A DNA stretch of 13,822 nucleotides from Nocardioides sp. (GTDB lineage: Bacteria > Actinomycetota > Actinomycetes > Propionibacteriales > Nocardioidaceae), in NCBI GenBank assembly GCA_003519585.1, contig DOWL01000002.1, positions 40,097 through 53,918 of the forward strand, given 5' to 3'. Below are positions 12,736 through 13,822 of the stretch, one piece after another. The notes under the pieces are model-generated. The model was not told the origin of the DNA. It was given only the letters and a program-made list of their open reading frames with translations, and did no database searches. The first letter of the stretch is position 1, and each line of letters begins with the position of its first letter. Made by a program: the position numbers and the translations under genes.

Positions 12736-13822
12736 CTATGCCTCCAGGCCGTTCCTAGTGACGAGGTCCCCTTCGAAGAAGGGCCGCAGGTCCGCGGTGC
12801 CGATCGGCATCACCCCCGGCGTGACCGGGTCTCGCAGCCACTTCCACATGATGCGGCCATCGATGGGATTGTTCACCACGGACCGGCCCTCCGCGTTGAG
12901 GAAGTAGCTCGTCGAGCGGGCGTCGGCGTAGAGCTTCGTGGGCTCGAGCCGATCGATCTCGCGGTTGTAGCGATCGAAGGCCTCGTGGGTCACCTCGACC
13001 GACGAATGTCCGCGCTCGATGAGGCCGGCGATCGAACCGACCGCGAAGCGCGTCGTCATCTCCTCCATGTCGATCACGGTCATGCCTCCGACCGGATTCG
13101 AGTTCGGCCCGTAGATGAGAAAGAGGTTGGGGAAGTCCGGCAGCATCGTGCCGAGATAGGCACGTGCGCCGTCACGCTTCCACGCCGACTCGAGAGTGGA
13201 GCCGTGGCGCCCCGTGATCGTCATCGGCCACAGGTAGTCGTCGGTCCGGAATCCGGTCGCGAAGACGATCACGTCCAGATCGACCGTCTCCGCGGTGGTC
13301 TCGATCCCAGCCTCGGTGATGCGCTCGATCGAGTCGCTGACCAAGGTCATGTCGTCGCGCAAGAGCACGTCGAAGATGCTGTAGTCCCGGTCGATCAGAA
13401 CCGGCCGCGCTGCCAGCGGAGGCGCGTCCGGAGTCATCGCGGCCAGCAGATCTGGACGGGAAGCGAGCTTTCCTTGCATGAATTCGAGCCGCTGCTCACG
13501 GATCGCCTTGTTGAGCGGGCTCCTGGTGTGCGGGTCGACGAAGTCCGGGTCGATCTTCCAGATCTTGCCAATGCTCTCCGACCCGTACAGCCAGCCGGCA
13601 CGGAAGCGTGAGAAGTTCGTGTAGTACGGCAGGTTCCGCTCCAGCCACAGCACCTCTGGCGGGTACGGACTCAGGTACCCCTCGATCTCGAAGCACCAGT
13701 TCGGCGTGCGCTGGAACAGATAGGTGTGGGCGGCCGTCTTCACGATCTCGGGGACCGTCTGATACCCGGTGCAACCGGAACCGACGACCCCGACGCGCTT
13801 GCCGGCGAGGTCGAGATCGGTC
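12736..13822 (-). CDS. Baeyer-Villiger-type flavin monooxygenase, C-terminal part
   Basis: The frame is open to the window edge (last full codon at 13821), so the N-terminal FAD domain is missing; 361 residues are visible. Class I Baeyer-Villiger and related flavin monooxygenases use NADPH and oxygen to insert an oxygen atom next to a ketone. The NADPH-domain motif GSGCTG follows GKRVGVV at visible residues 14-19, then FQRTPNW (36-42). ATGF in DVIVFATGF (188-191) is the conserved linker motif, and YGPNSNPVGG is typical of the 4-hydroxyacetophenone monooxygenase-like subgroup. The diagnostic FxGxxxHxxxW motif would be off the window, so it is not checked. The stop TAG is at 12738-12736. The substrate is unknown; it may be isolated from the flavoenzyme operon, 8 kb away. 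Confidence 0.87.
   Translation of the reverse strand, partial: TDLDLAGKRVGVVGSGCTGYQTVPEIVKTAAHTYLFQRTPNWCFEIEGYLSPYPPEVLWLERNLPYYTNFSRFRAGWLYGSESIGKIWKIDPDFVDPHTRSPLNKAIREQRLEFMQGKLASRPDLLAAMTPDAPPLAARPVLIDRDYSIFDVLLRDDMTLVSDSIERITEAGIETTAETVDLDVIVFATGFRTDDYLWPMTITGRHGSTLESAWKRDGARAYLGTMLPDFPNLFLIYGPNSNPVGGMTVIDMEEMTTRFAVGSIAGLIERGHSSVEVTHEAFDRYNREIDRLEPTKLYADARSTSYFLNAEGRSVVNNPIDGRIMWKWLRDPVTPGVMPIGTADLRPFFEGDLVTRNGLEA

Noticed and set aside
12727-13611. Plus-strand frame opposite the monooxygenase
   Set aside because: Composition is artefactual, and the minus strand has ATGF and GSGCTG motifs.

Overview
The window is high-GC, densely packed DNA with codon usage, leaderless-type signals and gene families typical of an actinobacterium. 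The gpgS-folP2 pair is arranged as in mycobacteria, and the overall flavour (many flavin oxidoreductases, IS1380-type transposase) fits a Nocardioides-like genus. The genus is inference; the class is fairly safe. No rRNA, tRNA or CRISPR array was seen.

Region 1 (1-4390, + strand): the 3' part of an MFS transporter is followed by a TetR-style palindromic operator sitting on a good -35/-10 promoter. This drives three genes joined by ATGA overlaps: a GMC oxidoreductase, a small protein resembling gluconate 2-dehydrogenase subunit 3, and an amine-oxidase/phytoene-desaturase-type flavoprotein. They look like one inducible redox unit of unknown substrate.

Region 2 (4377-6573, - strand): a proline-rich single-pass membrane protein of unknown function lies upstream of a DAO-family (sarcosine oxidase beta-like) flavoenzyme. 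The latter converges on and overlaps region 1 by 14 bp.

Region 3 (6574-8041, + strand): a 194-bp divergent intergenic region carries four CTTGAC boxes in two evenly spaced pairs. It is followed by a probable Xre/MbcA-like antitoxin and a RES-domain toxin (GTGA overlap), the most interesting accessory system here. The RES protein appears to lack the family serine.

Region 4 (8109-10297, + strand): a palindrome-embedded -10 box, apparently leaderless, starts gpgS (glucosyl-3-phosphoglycerate synthase). This is followed with ATGA overlaps by folP2 (divergent dihydropteroate synthase paralogue) and a short LigB-like protein.

Region 5 (10298-12735, mostly - strand): a lower-GC accessory patch with two small exported or membrane-anchored hypothetical proteins, the 3' remnant of a third gene, and a frameshifted, truncated IS1380-family transposase fused to that remnant. 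A 245-bp stretch with an inverted repeat but no convincing gene follows.

Region 6 (12736-13822, - strand): the C-terminal part of a Baeyer-Villiger-type flavin monooxygenase that runs off the window.
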